From positions 1 through 64,000 of the forward strand of contig NZ_CP045997.1 of assembly GCF_010233585.1 (NCBI RefSeq): 64,000 nucleotides of DNA, given 5' to 3'. Below are positions 34,291-45,000 of this stretch, one piece after another (position 1 is the first letter of the stretch; each line of letters begins with the position of its first letter). This stretch comes from Spirosoma endbachense (GTDB lineage: Bacteria; Bacteroidota; Bacteroidia; Cytophagales; Spirosomataceae). Under the pieces are notes generated by a model that was not told where the DNA came from, ran no database searches, and saw nothing but the letters and a program-made list of their open reading frames with translations. A program made the position numbers and the translations under genes.

Positions 34291-34884
34291 ATGGCTACGT
34301 CCACGATGATTCCTACTGATGAAGTGCTAATGGCACAACTCTGGGTTCGCTTCAAGGCCGGGGATGAAAAAGCGTTTGACCAATTGGCCCGTGCCCGATA
34401 CCGGGTCTTGTTCAATTATGCCACCCGTTTCACTAAAGATCGGGATCTGATCAAGGATTGCCTCCAGGATTTATTCATGGAACTATGGAATCGACGCAAA
34501 GCCGTTGTCGAAACGCCTTATGTAACGATATACCTTATTAAAGCGTTGCGAAATAATCTGATCCGTAAGCTACGTCGGGAGCAGGGATGGCGGGCTGCTA
34601 CTGAAGAAGGCATCGAGCCTGAAACCGTGATTACTGACGGTCTGACCGCCGAAGCTGAATGGATTGCCGAAGAAGCTATGACTGAAACGGAGCAGAGCTT
34701 ACGGCAAGCTGTTGGGCAGTTACCTAAGCGGCAGCAGGAGGTCGTTTTTCTGAAGTTTTACGAAGGGCTTTCAAACGACGATATCGCGCAGGTGATGGAC
34801 GTTGAAAAACAAACGGTCGCTAATTTTCTGTACCGCGCCATGACGCAACTGCGCAATTACCTGCCTGCCCGTATTTTTTCCTGA
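34291..34884 (+). CDS. ECF RNA polymerase sigma factor, FecI-like
   Basis: A 197-residue alternative sigma factor with region 2 (LFNYATRFTKDRDLIKDCLQDLFMELWNRR, given by its key parts DRDLIKDCLQDLF and MELWNRR) and region 4 (LPKRQQEVVFLKFYEGLSNDDIA in parts, then QTVANFLYRAM). It directly precedes a FecR-type anti-sigma gene and an STN-containing SusC, the standard arrangement of trans-envelope signalling in Bacteroidota. It should direct transcription of the susCD operon when FecR is signalled by occupied SusC. A strong hairpin separates it from fecR. Confidence 0.95.
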   Translation: MATSTMIPTDEVLMAQLWVRFKAGDEKAFDQLARARYRVLFNYATRFTKDRDLIKDCLQDLFMELWNRRKAVVETPYVTIYLIKALRNNLIRKLRREQGWRAATEEGIEPETVITDGLTAEAEWIAEEAMTETEQSLRQAVGQLPKRQQEVVFLKFYEGLSNDDIAQVMDVEKQTVANFLYRAMTQLRNYLPARIFS

Positions 34885-34909
34885 TCCTCAATCAAGCGAG
34901 CTAATTTCC

Positions 34910-34966
34910 AGCCCTGATACGCTTCTTTGCTACCAGCAAATAGCGTATCAGGGCTAGTCATTTTTA
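34910..34966 (+). terminator. Hairpin between the ECF sigma and FecR genes
   Basis: A 13-bp perfect stem (AGCCCTGATACGC at 34910-34922 and its complement at 34943-34955) with a 20-nt loop, followed after a few bases by a run of five T. It should reduce readthrough, so anti-sigma may be made from a separate promoter or in lower amount. Confidence 0.65.
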
Positions 34967-35109
34967 AGGAAACCTCCCTGATTCCTGTCAAATTCATTGT
35001 TCAGTGGTATTTCCCAACTAATTCACAAAAAATTTCATTCGGAAAGGGTATCGCATTCGTGTAGCGGTCTATTTCATTATAAAAAGGAGGAAACTGTCAG
35101 ACCAATAGC

Positions 35110-36231
35110 ATGCCTGATTATACCGACTATACGTTTGACGACTTTGTGCTGGATGCCCGGTTTCGGGAGTGGGCATTGACCGATTCGCCCACTGAACGGG
35201 AATTCTGGAACGACTGGCTACAGGCGAATCCCGATAAACTCGATCTGGTGCTGGCGGCCCGGCAGTTTGTGATTCAAATGCACCAGTCGCACGATGATTT
35301 GACGGATGAGGAACTGGATACCGAATTAAATCGATTGCAAACGGCCCGACAGCAGTCGCCCGATCTGGACGAACAAACAGGTCGGCAATGGTTTGGTGGC
35401 TGGCTGCAGGTAGCCGCTGCTTTGCTTGTTATTGGCCTGGGTAGCTGGTTTTTTATTAGCCGACAAACGGCTAAAACACCGTTGGCCGTTTTTCAGCAAA
35501 GGGCTGAGCAACAGACTGAATCGTTAAGGGAAGTTACCAATGAGACGGGAGCCAGTCGGCTGGTCAGATTGCCGGATGGAAGCCGGGTAACACTGCGCAA
35601 CGGGAGCCGGATCAGTTTCCCCATCGCTTTTACGGCCCGTCAACGGGAGGTCTTTCTGGTTGGAGAAGCTTTTTTTGATGTTGTTCGGCGCCCTAAACAG
35701 CCTTTTCTGGTTTATACGAATCAGCTAACGACTAAAGTCCTGGGGACTAGCTTCACCGTACGGGCTTACGAAGGCGACAAAGAGGCTAAAGTAATTGTTC
35801 GGACGGGTAAGGTGTCCGTATTCAAGACATCAGCCGCCGGAAAGCCGGGGGAGTCCGATAAAGTACAACCCGCTTTTATTCTGACGCCCAATCAGCAGGT
35901 AACCTTTAATCAGGAGGAGAAACAACTGACGCGTTCTTTAGTAACTGCACCAGAGCCCATTGTGGCTTCGACAGCGCAGCTACAAACCGTTGTTTTTGAT
36001 CATACGCCCGTAGTAAAGGTGTTCAAAAATCTCGAAGCTGCCTACGGTATCCTGATTAACTACGATGCTGATTTGCTGGTCGGTTGCGAATTGACTGCCG
36101 AGTTCGGGCAAGAGTCGCTTTTCGAGAAACTAGACCTGATTTGCCGGGCCACGGAATCAAGATATGAAGTGATCGATGCGCAGATTGTTGTCTATAGCAA
36201 AGGTTGTCGTCAGGTTAACGTACAGCGATAA
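35110..36231 (+). CDS. FecR-family anti-sigma factor
   Basis: A 373-residue inner-membrane protein. The cytoplasmic N-terminal part (1-95) would bind the ECF sigma. One membrane segment (WLQVAAALLVIGLGSWFFI) covers about 97-115. The periplasmic FecR domain (about 150-255, with SRLVRLPDGSRVTLRNGS in parts and VFLVGEAFFDV) is followed by a C-terminal DUF4974 domain (about 295-370, VFDHTPVVKVFKNLEAAYGI in parts). It would receive the signal from the STN domain of the SusC encoded 220 bp downstream and release the sigma factor. Confidence 0.93.
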   Translation: MPDYTDYTFDDFVLDARFREWALTDSPTEREFWNDWLQANPDKLDLVLAARQFVIQMHQSHDDLTDEELDTELNRLQTARQQSPDLDEQTGRQWFGGWLQVAAALLVIGLGSWFFISRQTAKTPLAVFQQRAEQQTESLREVTNETGASRLVRLPDGSRVTLRNGSRISFPIAFTARQREVFLVGEAFFDVVRRPKQPFLVYTNQLTTKVLGTSFTVRAYEGDKEAKVIVRTGKVSVFKTSAAGKPGESDKVQPAFILTPNQQVTFNQEEKQLTRSLVTAPEPIVASTAQLQTVVFDHTPVVKVFKNLEAAYGILINYDADLLVGCELTAEFGQESLFEKLDLICRATESRYEVIDAQIVVYSKGCRQVNVQR

Positions 36232-36451
36232 ATACCCAATAAACCAGCCTAACACCAGTATGAACGAACACGACCCGTTAGTCGAACAAAAGCAGGTATA
36301 GCCCTATCTCAGTCGCTGGCAGGTGATGCCAAAGCGGACCTACTGACTTAATTCTCATCATCCAGATTCCGGCATTTTTTAAGATCCAGTTGAAAACTGG
36401 GTAAGGGGATTTTTTGCGCCAAACTTTTAATGAGTATCTTTTCTTAATTCT

Positions 36452-39400
36452 ATGATAACCACTACAAAACCACGGGTGATTTTCGGAAAAATCATGCGAA
36501 CGGCGTTTTATCAGGTCTTCATCCTGGCTTGGTGTTCCAGCCTGGTGCTGGCCTTCGACGGAAAGGGGCAGGAAGTGCTAAACCGCCCCATTTCAGTCAC
36601 GATCGAAAATCAGCAGGTCGAGCAAGCCATCAAAAAAATTGGTAAGCTGGCTTCAGTGCGCTTTATATATAGTCCACAACTTATCCGGTCCGACCGAAAA
36701 GTGAACCTGTCGGTACAGAGCCAGCCCCTTGCCGATGTGTTGAACACGCTACTGACACCGCTTCATGTGACCTATGAAGTTGTCGGTTCACAGATCATCC
36801 TGCGAAACGCAGACAATAATGGCCAACGGACTCTTCCAGTGCCAACGAAAGAAGTTCAGATTGCACCGACCGATCAAACCGTAATCGGCACCGTTTCTGA
36901 CGAAAAAGATGCTCCCTTACCGGGCGTAACCATCGCGGTAAAAGGCACCACGCGAGGCACAACAACCGACGCCAACGGAAAATATTCACTCACCGTACCC
37001 GAAAAAGCAATCCTGGTCTTCTCGTTTGTGGGTTATGAGCGTCAGGAAGTAGTGCTGGGCAATCAAACAGCGCTGAATATTCAGCTAAAGGCAGAATCAC
37101 GGGGCCTGGACGAAGTCGTCGTGGTTGGTTATGGTACACAGAAACGGGCAACCCTCACGGGTTCCGTAGCTACTATCGACGCTAAAGTGTTTCAGGATAG
37201 AGGGGTTGTCGACAACCCATTGTCAGCACTACAGGGTCAGATTCCGGGTGTTGTCGTTACCCGCACCTCATCGGCTCCCGGCCGGGCAAACTGGAACTTT
37301 CAGGTTCGGGGCGCTTCATCGAGCAACGGTGCCGAACCGCTGATCATTGTCGATGGTGTACCCCTAGTGAATCAGAGTGCGTTGAACTCCATCAATCCAA
37401 ACGATATTGAAAACATATCGGTACTGAAAGATGCTTCGGCTGCCATTTACGGTGCCCGAGCGGCTGGTGGCGTCGTATTGGTTACGACTAAACGGGCAAA
37501 ATCGGGCAAGGTACAGATCCAGTACGATGGGTCTGTTTCTCAGAAAACACTTGGCCTGCAACCGCACCTGATTAATGTGAATCAATTCGGGCAGGGGCTG
37601 CTCGATGCCACGACGAACGATTTTTATGGTGTTCCACCGACCTCGTTCCTCTGGTACCGACTCGGACAGCTGGAGGTCAATCCGCCCGCTTCGGGTTTTA
37701 TCGACTTCACGACCAATAATGGGCAACCGATCAGTCCAGCTTCGCATCCGCTGAATCCGGGCTTTGGCGATGTGAAGGACTTAACGTTTTTCAACACCAA
37801 CTGGGTGGATGTATTATGGGGGAAAGCCACGTCTACGCAACATAATCTGAGCGTATCGGGGCGGGGCGAAAAATCAGGCTATCGGGTATCGTTGGGTTAT
37901 TTGCGCGATGGAAGCTTGCTGCAATGGGGCCAGAACTCGAATAGCCGCTACAACATTCGCCTGACTCACGATTACCAGTTTACGAGCCGGTTGAAATTAG
38001 AATCGAATATCTCACTGGAGAAAAATGACATTGTTCAGCCCACCCAGTTGGGCAATGTGTTAGGGCAATATCAACAGCCCGGTTTCCCAATTTCGACGGT
38101 GGATGGCAAACCCTATGCCTGGGGAACGCAATACAGCCCGAACTGGCAGGCCGAATTGGGTGGTGAGAATAAGGAATATAACACACGGGTATTCACTAAT
38201 TTCAAGTTGACCTACGAGTTAGGGAAGAACCTGCGCTTAGTGGGAACGGCGGGCTATAACTGGACATCGACCGATATCAAAGAGCAAGCGAAATCGATAC
38301 CCTGGTATAATTACCTCGGAACGATTCAGGCAGCGAGTAACCCCACGCAGCCAAACACCTATTATTCGCGTCGATTGATTAAAGATGCCTATACTAACCT
38401 GAATGCGTATCTGGAATATTTTAAAACCTTTAACAGTACACACGATGTAGGGGTTACGGTGGGTACGAACTACGAACGCGACGAGGCCAATGCCTATACG
38501 GCCAGAACCAATTACGTTGCCAATGATAATGTGCCTTCGCTGAATCTGGGTATTGGCGATAACACGACCAAGAGTGTAACCGAGAGCCAGAATCACTACG
38601 CGATCGGGTCTTATTTTGGCCGCTTTAATTACGCATTCAAGCAAAAATATCTGGTTGAGGTCAACGCCCGTTACGACGGCTCTTCAAAGTTTAGTGCGGC
38701 CAACCGCTGGAAGGCATTTTATGGTATATCGGGCGGGTGGCGTATCTCGCAGGAAGACTTTATGAATGGCTTGACCTGGCTGGATGAACTGAAGCTGCGT
38801 GGGTCCTATGGCACTGTTGGTAACCAGAACGGGATTGGCCTGTACGATTATATCCAACTCCTGAATGTGAGCGCTACCGCCGGGCCAAATAATAGCGGAT
38901 TCCCCATTATTGGTACGGCTCCGGTCGTCTATGTAGCTCCAACCGCCAGCCTGGTGAGCCTGAACCGTACCTGGGAAAAGATAGAGACCACCAACTTCGG
39001 CGTCGATTATTCAGTTCTGCAACGGCGTTTGTCGGGTAGCTTCGATTACTTCGTGAAGCATAACCGCAACATGCTGCTGGGGCAAACCTATCCAGCCGTA
39101 ATTGGTGCAACAGCTCCAGCCGCTAACATTGGTCACCTGAAAGCCTGGGGATGGGAAACGTCGATTCAGTGGCGGGATAAAATCGGTAATGTAAACTACC
39201 GTATTGGTGGTTCTTTGACCGATAACCAGAACAAATTGATTAGCTATGGTGGTGCCAATGTGCTCAACCCAGGTTTAAATGGTCCCGTTGAAGGCTACCC
39301 ACTCAATTCATACTTTGGCCTGGAGTATGCAGGCCGTATTCAAACGGCAGAGCAACTGGCTGCGTACCGGCCCCTGGCCACCGGCAATAACATCAGTATG

Positions 39401-40045
39401 CCCGTAACAACGGCTACACTACCGGGCGTTCGGTTAGGCGATAACATGTTCAGAGATCTGAATGGCGATGGGAAACTGACAACACCGGGTGATTTGAAAT
39501 ACCTGGGTCGCGACGATCCACGCTACAGCTTCGCGTTGAATCTGGGTGCCGACTGGAACGGGTTCGATTTCTCGGCGGTGTTTCAGGGTGTTGGTCAGCG
39601 AACAATTTTCCGGGAAGGAAACTGGCGCGTACCATTCGGTTCCATCTTCCAGGGACAAACTGATTTCTGGGTAGGCAAAACCTGGACGCCAACCAACACG
39701 GATGCCTATTATCCGAATCTGTCTGCTGGCCAGAACGGTACAACCTACAATACCTACAACTACCAGACTTCGGATTGGTCAGTACAAAATGGGGCGTATG
39801 TACGGTTGAAGAATCTGGTCGTCGGCTACACGCTTCCGCAATCCCTGACCCAAAAGGTGAAAATTGACCGGTTTCGCATCTACTACTCGGGTAGCGACCT
39901 GTGGGAAATCAGCAAGATCAAGGATGGCTGGGACCCCGAAGCACCCCGAGCTGCGGGTCGTATTGCTGATCCTAACCGGGTTACGGCCGTTGATCGGTAT
40001 CCCTTCTATCGTTTACATACAGTCGGCGTAAACGTCACCTTTTAA
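36452..40045 (+). CDS. SusC/RagA-family transporter with STN signalling domain
   Basis: A 1197-residue outer-membrane importer. Order of domains: signal peptide (to about 45), STN domain (about 48-115, ISVTIENQQVEQAIKKIG to SQIILR), CarboxypepD-like domain (about 135-205, VIGTVSDEKDAPLPGV), the SusC linker DEVVVVGYGTQKRATLTGSV in parts, plug with QVRGASSS and DASAAIYGARAAGGV, and a barrel ending VGVNVTF. The STN domain is what allows such transporters to contact FecR, and the fecR-ecf pair sits just upstream. It is the most complete signalling SusC of the three in the window. Confidence 0.96.
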   Translation: MITTTKPRVIFGKIMRTAFYQVFILAWCSSLVLAFDGKGQEVLNRPISVTIENQQVEQAIKKIGKLASVRFIYSPQLIRSDRKVNLSVQSQPLADVLNTLLTPLHVTYEVVGSQIILRNADNNGQRTLPVPTKEVQIAPTDQTVIGTVSDEKDAPLPGVTIAVKGTTRGTTTDANGKYSLTVPEKAILVFSFVGYERQEVVLGNQTALNIQLKAESRGLDEVVVVGYGTQKRATLTGSVATIDAKVFQDRGVVDNPLSALQGQIPGVVVTRTSSAPGRANWNFQVRGASSSNGAEPLIIVDGVPLVNQSALNSINPNDIENISVLKDASAAIYGARAAGGVVLVTTKRAKSGKVQIQYDGSVSQKTLGLQPHLINVNQFGQGLLDATTNDFYGVPPTSFLWYRLGQLEVNPPASGFIDFTTNNGQPISPASHPLNPGFGDVKDLTFFNTNWVDVLWGKATSTQHNLSVSGRGEKSGYRVSLGYLRDGSLLQWGQNSNSRYNIRLTHDYQFTSRLKLESNISLEKNDIVQPTQLGNVLGQYQQPGFPISTVDGKPYAWGTQYSPNWQAELGGENKEYNTRVFTNFKLTYELGKNLRLVGTAGYNWTSTDIKEQAKSIPWYNYLGTIQAASNPTQPNTYYSRRLIKDAYTNLNAYLEYFKTFNSTHDVGVTVGTNYERDEANAYTARTNYVANDNVPSLNLGIGDNTTKSVTESQNHYAIGSYFGRFNYAFKQKYLVEVNARYDGSSKFSAANRWKAFYGISGGWRISQEDFMNGLTWLDELKLRGSYGTVGNQNGIGLYDYIQLLNVSATAGPNNSGFPIIGTAPVVYVAPTASLVSLNRTWEKIETTNFGVDYSVLQRRLSGSFDYFVKHNRNMLLGQTYPAVIGATAPAANIGHLKAWGWETSIQWRDKIGNVNYRIGGSLTDNQNKLISYGGANVLNPGLNGPVEGYPLNSYFGLEYAGRIQTAEQLAAYRPLATGNNISMPVTTATLPGVRLGDNMFRDLNGDGKLTTPGDLKYLGRDDPRYSFALNLGADWNGFDFSAVFQGVGQRTIFREGNWRVPFGSIFQGQTDFWVGKTWTPTNTDAYYPNLSAGQNGTTYNTYNYQTSDWSVQNGAYVRLKNLVVGYTLPQSLTQKVKIDRFRIYYSGSDLWEISKIKDGWDPEAPRAAGRIADPNRVTAVDRYPFYRLHTVGVNVTF

Positions 40046-40100
40046 TCCAGAGGACTATATAGTTTTAGCACTGCTTATAGGCCTTAACCATAGAAAAGAC

Positions 40101-41849
40101 ATGAAACCGTTTCGATTCTCATATACGCTATTGCTGGCGGGGGCGCTATCCCTCACGCAAACCAGTTGTAATAAAGCACTTGAACTGGACCCGTTGGACC
40201 AGCTCTCGGATGCAGCTTACTGGACATCACCGAATGATTTTCTGCTGGCTGCCAATGCCTTCTATCCGTACATGCGCACCTTTGCGGATGTCGTTTACGA
40301 TACTCCGCCCAATACCTCGAACCAGAATTACCATACGGATTACAAAGCAGATATACTGGCCTCACAGAATATTTTCAGCCGGGGATTGAATACCGTGCCA
40401 ACGACTGATAGCCCGTATAGCAACGGTTATACGCGCATCCGGAACATTAACTACCTGTTGAGTAAGGTGCCAACCTACCCAACACCCGCTGAGATCAGCA
40501 AATACGTTGCCGAAGCGAAGTTCTTTCGGGCGTATATCTATTTCGATCTGCTGCAGGTTTACGGGGGTGTTCCGATCATCAGTAAATTACTGGCCCCAGA
40601 TTCGCCTGAGTTGCAGGCACCCCGGAATACCCGTGATGAAGTCGTTGATTTTATCATCAAAGATCTCAATGATGCCATTGCCGATCTGCCGGTTAAAACA
40701 GCTCAGACGGCTGCTGAACTGGGTCGAATCAATAAGGAAGTTGCCCAGTCATTTCTGGGAAGGGTTGCTCTCTACGAAGGAACCTGGCAGAAATTTCGCT
40801 CGGGTGCACGGGCCAATACCCTGCTGGACATGGCCATTAGTGCGAGTGGTGCCGTGATTACGGGCGGTCAATACCAGCTATTTGCCCCCGCAGCCCTGGG
40901 TGATTCGGCTCAGAAATACATGTTCATTCTGGAAAATCAGAAGTCGAATCCGGCCAGCATCCAGAAATCGGCCAATAATGAGTACATTCTGGCCAACCGC
41001 TACGACCAAACGGTACGGATGATCAACAACAACGTGAGCCGGTCAACGCCTATCAATCTGACCCGAAATTTTGTCAATCTGTACCTGAGTAAAGATGGTT
41101 TGCCGATCGAAAAGTCACCGCTGTTTAAAGGGTACGCAACGATGACGTCCGAGTTCGAGAATCGCGATAACCGGATGCGGTACAACATGAAAATTGCAGG
41201 CGGTTATTACTGGTCGCCAAATGCCAACTGGCGCATCGACTGGACGGGTGGCCCGGCCGACAGAGCCAATGCCGATGGATCGCCCTTTAAACCATATGCC
41301 AACGGTACATCGGGATACTACAGCCAGAAGTGGGTAGCGGAGCGTCAGGTTCCTGATAATCAGGAAGCCTATGATTATCCGGTAATTCGGTATGCCGAAG
41401 TGTTACTGAACTACGCTGAGGCCGTGTTTGAACGGAATGGAACCATTAGCGATGCCGATCTGGACAAGTCTTTAAATCTGGTACGGAATCGGGTTAACAA
41501 GGCAATGCCAAAACTGAGCACCCAGTTTGTCACGACCAATGGGCTGGACATGCGGACGGAAATCCGGCGGGAACGGACCATTGAACTGTATCAGGAAGGC
41601 TTCCGGCTCGATGATCTGAAGCGTTGGCACAATGCCGTTGAGGTTCTCACCAAACCATTGGTTGGTGTTAAATGGACGGGTACTGAATTTCAGACACTTT
41701 GGCCTTCACAGGCCGCTACGGCGAAAGATGCGGAAGGAAACCTGATCGTGGATGGTAGCCGCTCTTTCAGTGAGAAAAATTATCTGCTCCCGATCCCTTC
41801 CCAGCAGATCCAGTTGAACCCCAAGCTCGAACAAAATACGGGCTGGTAA
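40101..41849 (+). CDS. SusD/RagB-family substrate-binding lipoprotein
   Basis: A 582-residue surface lipoprotein with lipobox SLTQTSC (Cys at residue 23) and the family's helical repeats (AEAKFFRAYIYFDLLQVYGGVP, key part FRAYIYFDLLQ). The C-terminal RRERTIELYQEGFRLDDLKRW is a SusD hallmark (key parts RRERTIEL and FRLDDLKRW). It starts 55 bp after susC and is followed by a 14-bp perfect hairpin before the alginate-lyase-like gene. Confidence 0.94.
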   Translation: MKPFRFSYTLLLAGALSLTQTSCNKALELDPLDQLSDAAYWTSPNDFLLAANAFYPYMRTFADVVYDTPPNTSNQNYHTDYKADILASQNIFSRGLNTVPTTDSPYSNGYTRIRNINYLLSKVPTYPTPAEISKYVAEAKFFRAYIYFDLLQVYGGVPIISKLLAPDSPELQAPRNTRDEVVDFIIKDLNDAIADLPVKTAQTAAELGRINKEVAQSFLGRVALYEGTWQKFRSGARANTLLDMAISASGAVITGGQYQLFAPAALGDSAQKYMFILENQKSNPASIQKSANNEYILANRYDQTVRMINNNVSRSTPINLTRNFVNLYLSKDGLPIEKSPLFKGYATMTSEFENRDNRMRYNMKIAGGYYWSPNANWRIDWTGGPADRANADGSPFKPYANGTSGYYSQKWVAERQVPDNQEAYDYPVIRYAEVLLNYAEAVFERNGTISDADLDKSLNLVRNRVNKAMPKLSTQFVTTNGLDMRTEIRRERTIELYQEGFRLDDLKRWHNAVEVLTKPLVGVKWTGTEFQTLWPSQAATAKDAEGNLIVDGSRSFSEKNYLLPIPSQQIQLNPKLEQNTGW

Positions 41850-41885
41850 TTCGCTCCCACTAATTTTATCGATTCCTGTATGCGA

Positions 41886-41916
41886 GGTGATCCGGAAATA
41901 TGATTTCCGGATCACC
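41886..41916 (+). terminator. Hairpin after susD
   Basis: A 14-bp perfect stem (GGTGATCCGGAAAT at 41886-41899 and its complement at 41903-41916) with a 3-nt loop. A T-run is 20 nt further on, so it may act as a weak terminator or as a 3' stabilising hairpin between susCD and the large secreted-enzyme gene. Confidence 0.6.
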
Positions 41917-42005
41917 GCCCGCTACACCTTTGCTTTTTTCCAGCCCACATCGGATCACCTTCCCTTTCATTCTTTCTATTCCTAAGTCGTTAAACTTTAC
42001 GTTAC

Positions 42006-45000
42006 ATGAAAAAAAACATACTCAACCTACCCTATTCATGGGGTATGGGTTTGGGGCACTCACGCCCTAAAAGCACTAAAATCACTTCATTTGTAAAAGC
42101 ACTACCGCTCCTTCTGCTGTTTTTCTGGACATCAGCCGCATCAGTTCTGGCCCAGCCATTTGTGCATCCGGGCTTACTTCATAAACAGGCCGATCTGGAT
42201 CGGATGAAAGCCAAAATTGCAGCCAATGCGCAGCCCTGGAAATCGAGCTGGGACATTCTGGCGGCTAACTCGCACTCGTCGCTCGGTCGGGCCTTTACCA
42301 ATCCGGTACCTACCATCATTTACCGTGGTTTTGATGGCACGAACGCCGAGAATTACGCGTCGCTGTTTCGGGATGCTGCGTCGGCGTATGCAACGGCTTT
42401 ACGCTGGCAAATCACAGGTGACAACGCCTATGCCGAGAAATCAATTGCGATCATGAACGCCTGGTCGGCTGCCTTAACAACCATCAGCGGTACATCGGAT
42501 AAATTCCTGCTGGCGGGTATACAGGGGTATCAACTGGCGAATGCGGCTGAGATCATGCGGACCTACAGCGGCTGGGCTCCCGCCGATTTCGCCCGGTATC
42601 AGAACTGGATGCTGACCGTTTTTTACTCGATGAACCACGACTTTCTGGTCAATCACAATGGGGCCTGCATCAGCAATTACTGGGCAAACTGGGATTTGTG
42701 TAACATGGCCTCCATGCTCAGTATCGGTGTACTTTGCGATAGGAGGGACATCTACAACGAAGCGGTTGATTATTTTAAAAATGGAGCCGGTATGGGCTCC
42801 ATCAAAAACGTAGTTCCGGCTATCTATGGTGATCTGGGCCAGTGGCAGGAGAGTGGTCGCGATCAGGGGCATACCGTACTTGGTGTGGCACTGGCCGGTT
42901 CTTTCTGCGAAATGGCCTGGAATCAGGGCGAGGACTTATACGGGTATGACGATAACCGACTCCTGAAAGGATTTGAATACATTGCAAAATACAACTTAGG
43001 GTACGAAGTTCCGTATACAACCTACAGCAACTGTATTGGCGTTGTGCAGCCGATTGTATCGGAAGATGGACGGGGGAATATCCGTCCGGTTTGGGAGCTG
43101 GTGTATAATCACTACGTTAACCGGAAAGGATTATCGGCACCTTACACCGCCCGCTTTGCGCAGATCGTCCGACCCGAAGGTGGAGGGGGTAATTTTGGTC
43201 CCAATAGCGGAGGTTACGACCAGCTGGGGTATGGAACCCTGGCGTTTTCGCTCGATGAACCGACCAAACCCAATAACCAGACCATTACGTTCCCCGCTAT
43301 TGCAAACAAAGAATTCGGAGCTCCGGATTTCAGTCCCGGTGCAACGGCCAGCTCCGGATTGCCCGTCGTGTATTCCAGTTCGAATCCGGGAATCGCTTCA
43401 GTCAATGCCGATGGAACGATCCATGTCTCGAAGCCCGGAACAACAACCATCATTGCGCAACAGATGGGTGATAGTCAGTATAATCTGGCCACGATTATGT
43501 ATCAAACGCTGACCGTAAATCCAATTCCGGGCGTTACGGACGGAACCTGGACCAACACAACAGGTATCACAACCAGCACCATCTCATCAACCAGTGGCAG
43601 TGCCGATTTGACCTGGTCAGGGCAGACCTTCGTTGTGGGTGATCTGGTACGGTTGACGGGTACCGTTCCGGGTGGTTTCATCGCGAATACAGCCTATAAC
43701 GTAGTGGCGGTTACGGGTAATAAAATCCAGTTGGCGCAACGTCCGGGCGGATCAGCTGTTGTTGCGACTTCGACCATAGCCAATGGAACCGGGCTGCGTT
43801 TTCTGAAATGGTCGACGGCGACCAACTGGAGCAATTCGATCATTCCGGGGGGCGTTCAATCCAATGCGACATTCGGGGCTACCAGTTTTTCCAACATCGG
43901 GGGCGTCACGCTGGACGGGAACATAACCGTCGGCACCTTGACTTACGCTGCGAATGGAACCTCGGAACTGCATCTGGCCAGTGGACAGAATGGCGGTACA
44001 TTAACGTTTCAGGCGCTTTCGGGTATGCCGACAATCAACATGATCAACAGCGGTAGCCGGAAGCTCTTTCTGGGTAATGCCATCAACAATTCGAGAATAC
44101 CGATGAAAATTGCCGGAACGCAGGGTCTGAAAATCCTCACACCCATCTATGGCAGTAGTGGCTCGTATGCAGGCTTACGGATTCAGGCGGCTATGGACTG
44201 GAGTGGTTTGCAGGGAGGAATTAACCTGGCGCAGGGTACAATCGAATTACACAACACCACGAATAGCACAACCGATGCGGATAATGTCCTGCTACCGCCA
44301 CAGCGCTTGACAATGGGTACCGACGCTACGGCTGTTCTGGTATTCAACGGCGCTAATTTATACACCAGCAAGCAAACCATCGGCGCACTCGATGGTACGG
44401 ATGCGGCCTATATTATCGCCCGTAATGCCCTGACCAACGGCACATCCACTTTAGTTGTCGGTGCTGATAATCAGGACGGTACATTTGAAGGGACAATCGG
44501 GTCGGGCCCAACCGCCGATGCTGCCGATAAAGGGCGGGTGAACCTTGAAAAAACGGGCACGGGTACGCAAACCATCACTGGAGCCATAAAAAATGGAACG
44601 ACGACAGTTGCGGGCACGCCTTTCTACTCGGCAGTAACGGTCAGCAATGGAAAGCTGATTCTGAACGGCTCGAACGAATACCAGGGTGCGACAACGGTAA
44701 CGAGTGGGTCGCTGGTGATCAATGGTTCGTTAGTAAGTCCAATCCGGGTCAACGGAGGAACGCTGGCAGGAACAGGGACTAGTACCGCTTCTGTCAGCGT
44801 AGGAACCGGTTCAGGGAGCGGAGCAAGTATTGCACCCGGAAATTCAGTGGGTACGTTTACAACCACAGGAGCCCTTCTGGTAAACGCCGATGCTACATAC
44901 AACCTTGAGTTCAATAGCAATCAGGCAGCCTTCGATAAGCTTGTTGCGAACGGTGTAACGATCAACAATGCTGCGTTGGTAATCACCGATTTAGGCAACG

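Noticed and set aside
36259..36300. 13-codon frame between fecR and susC
   Set aside because: Too short and without context; treated as non-coding leader.
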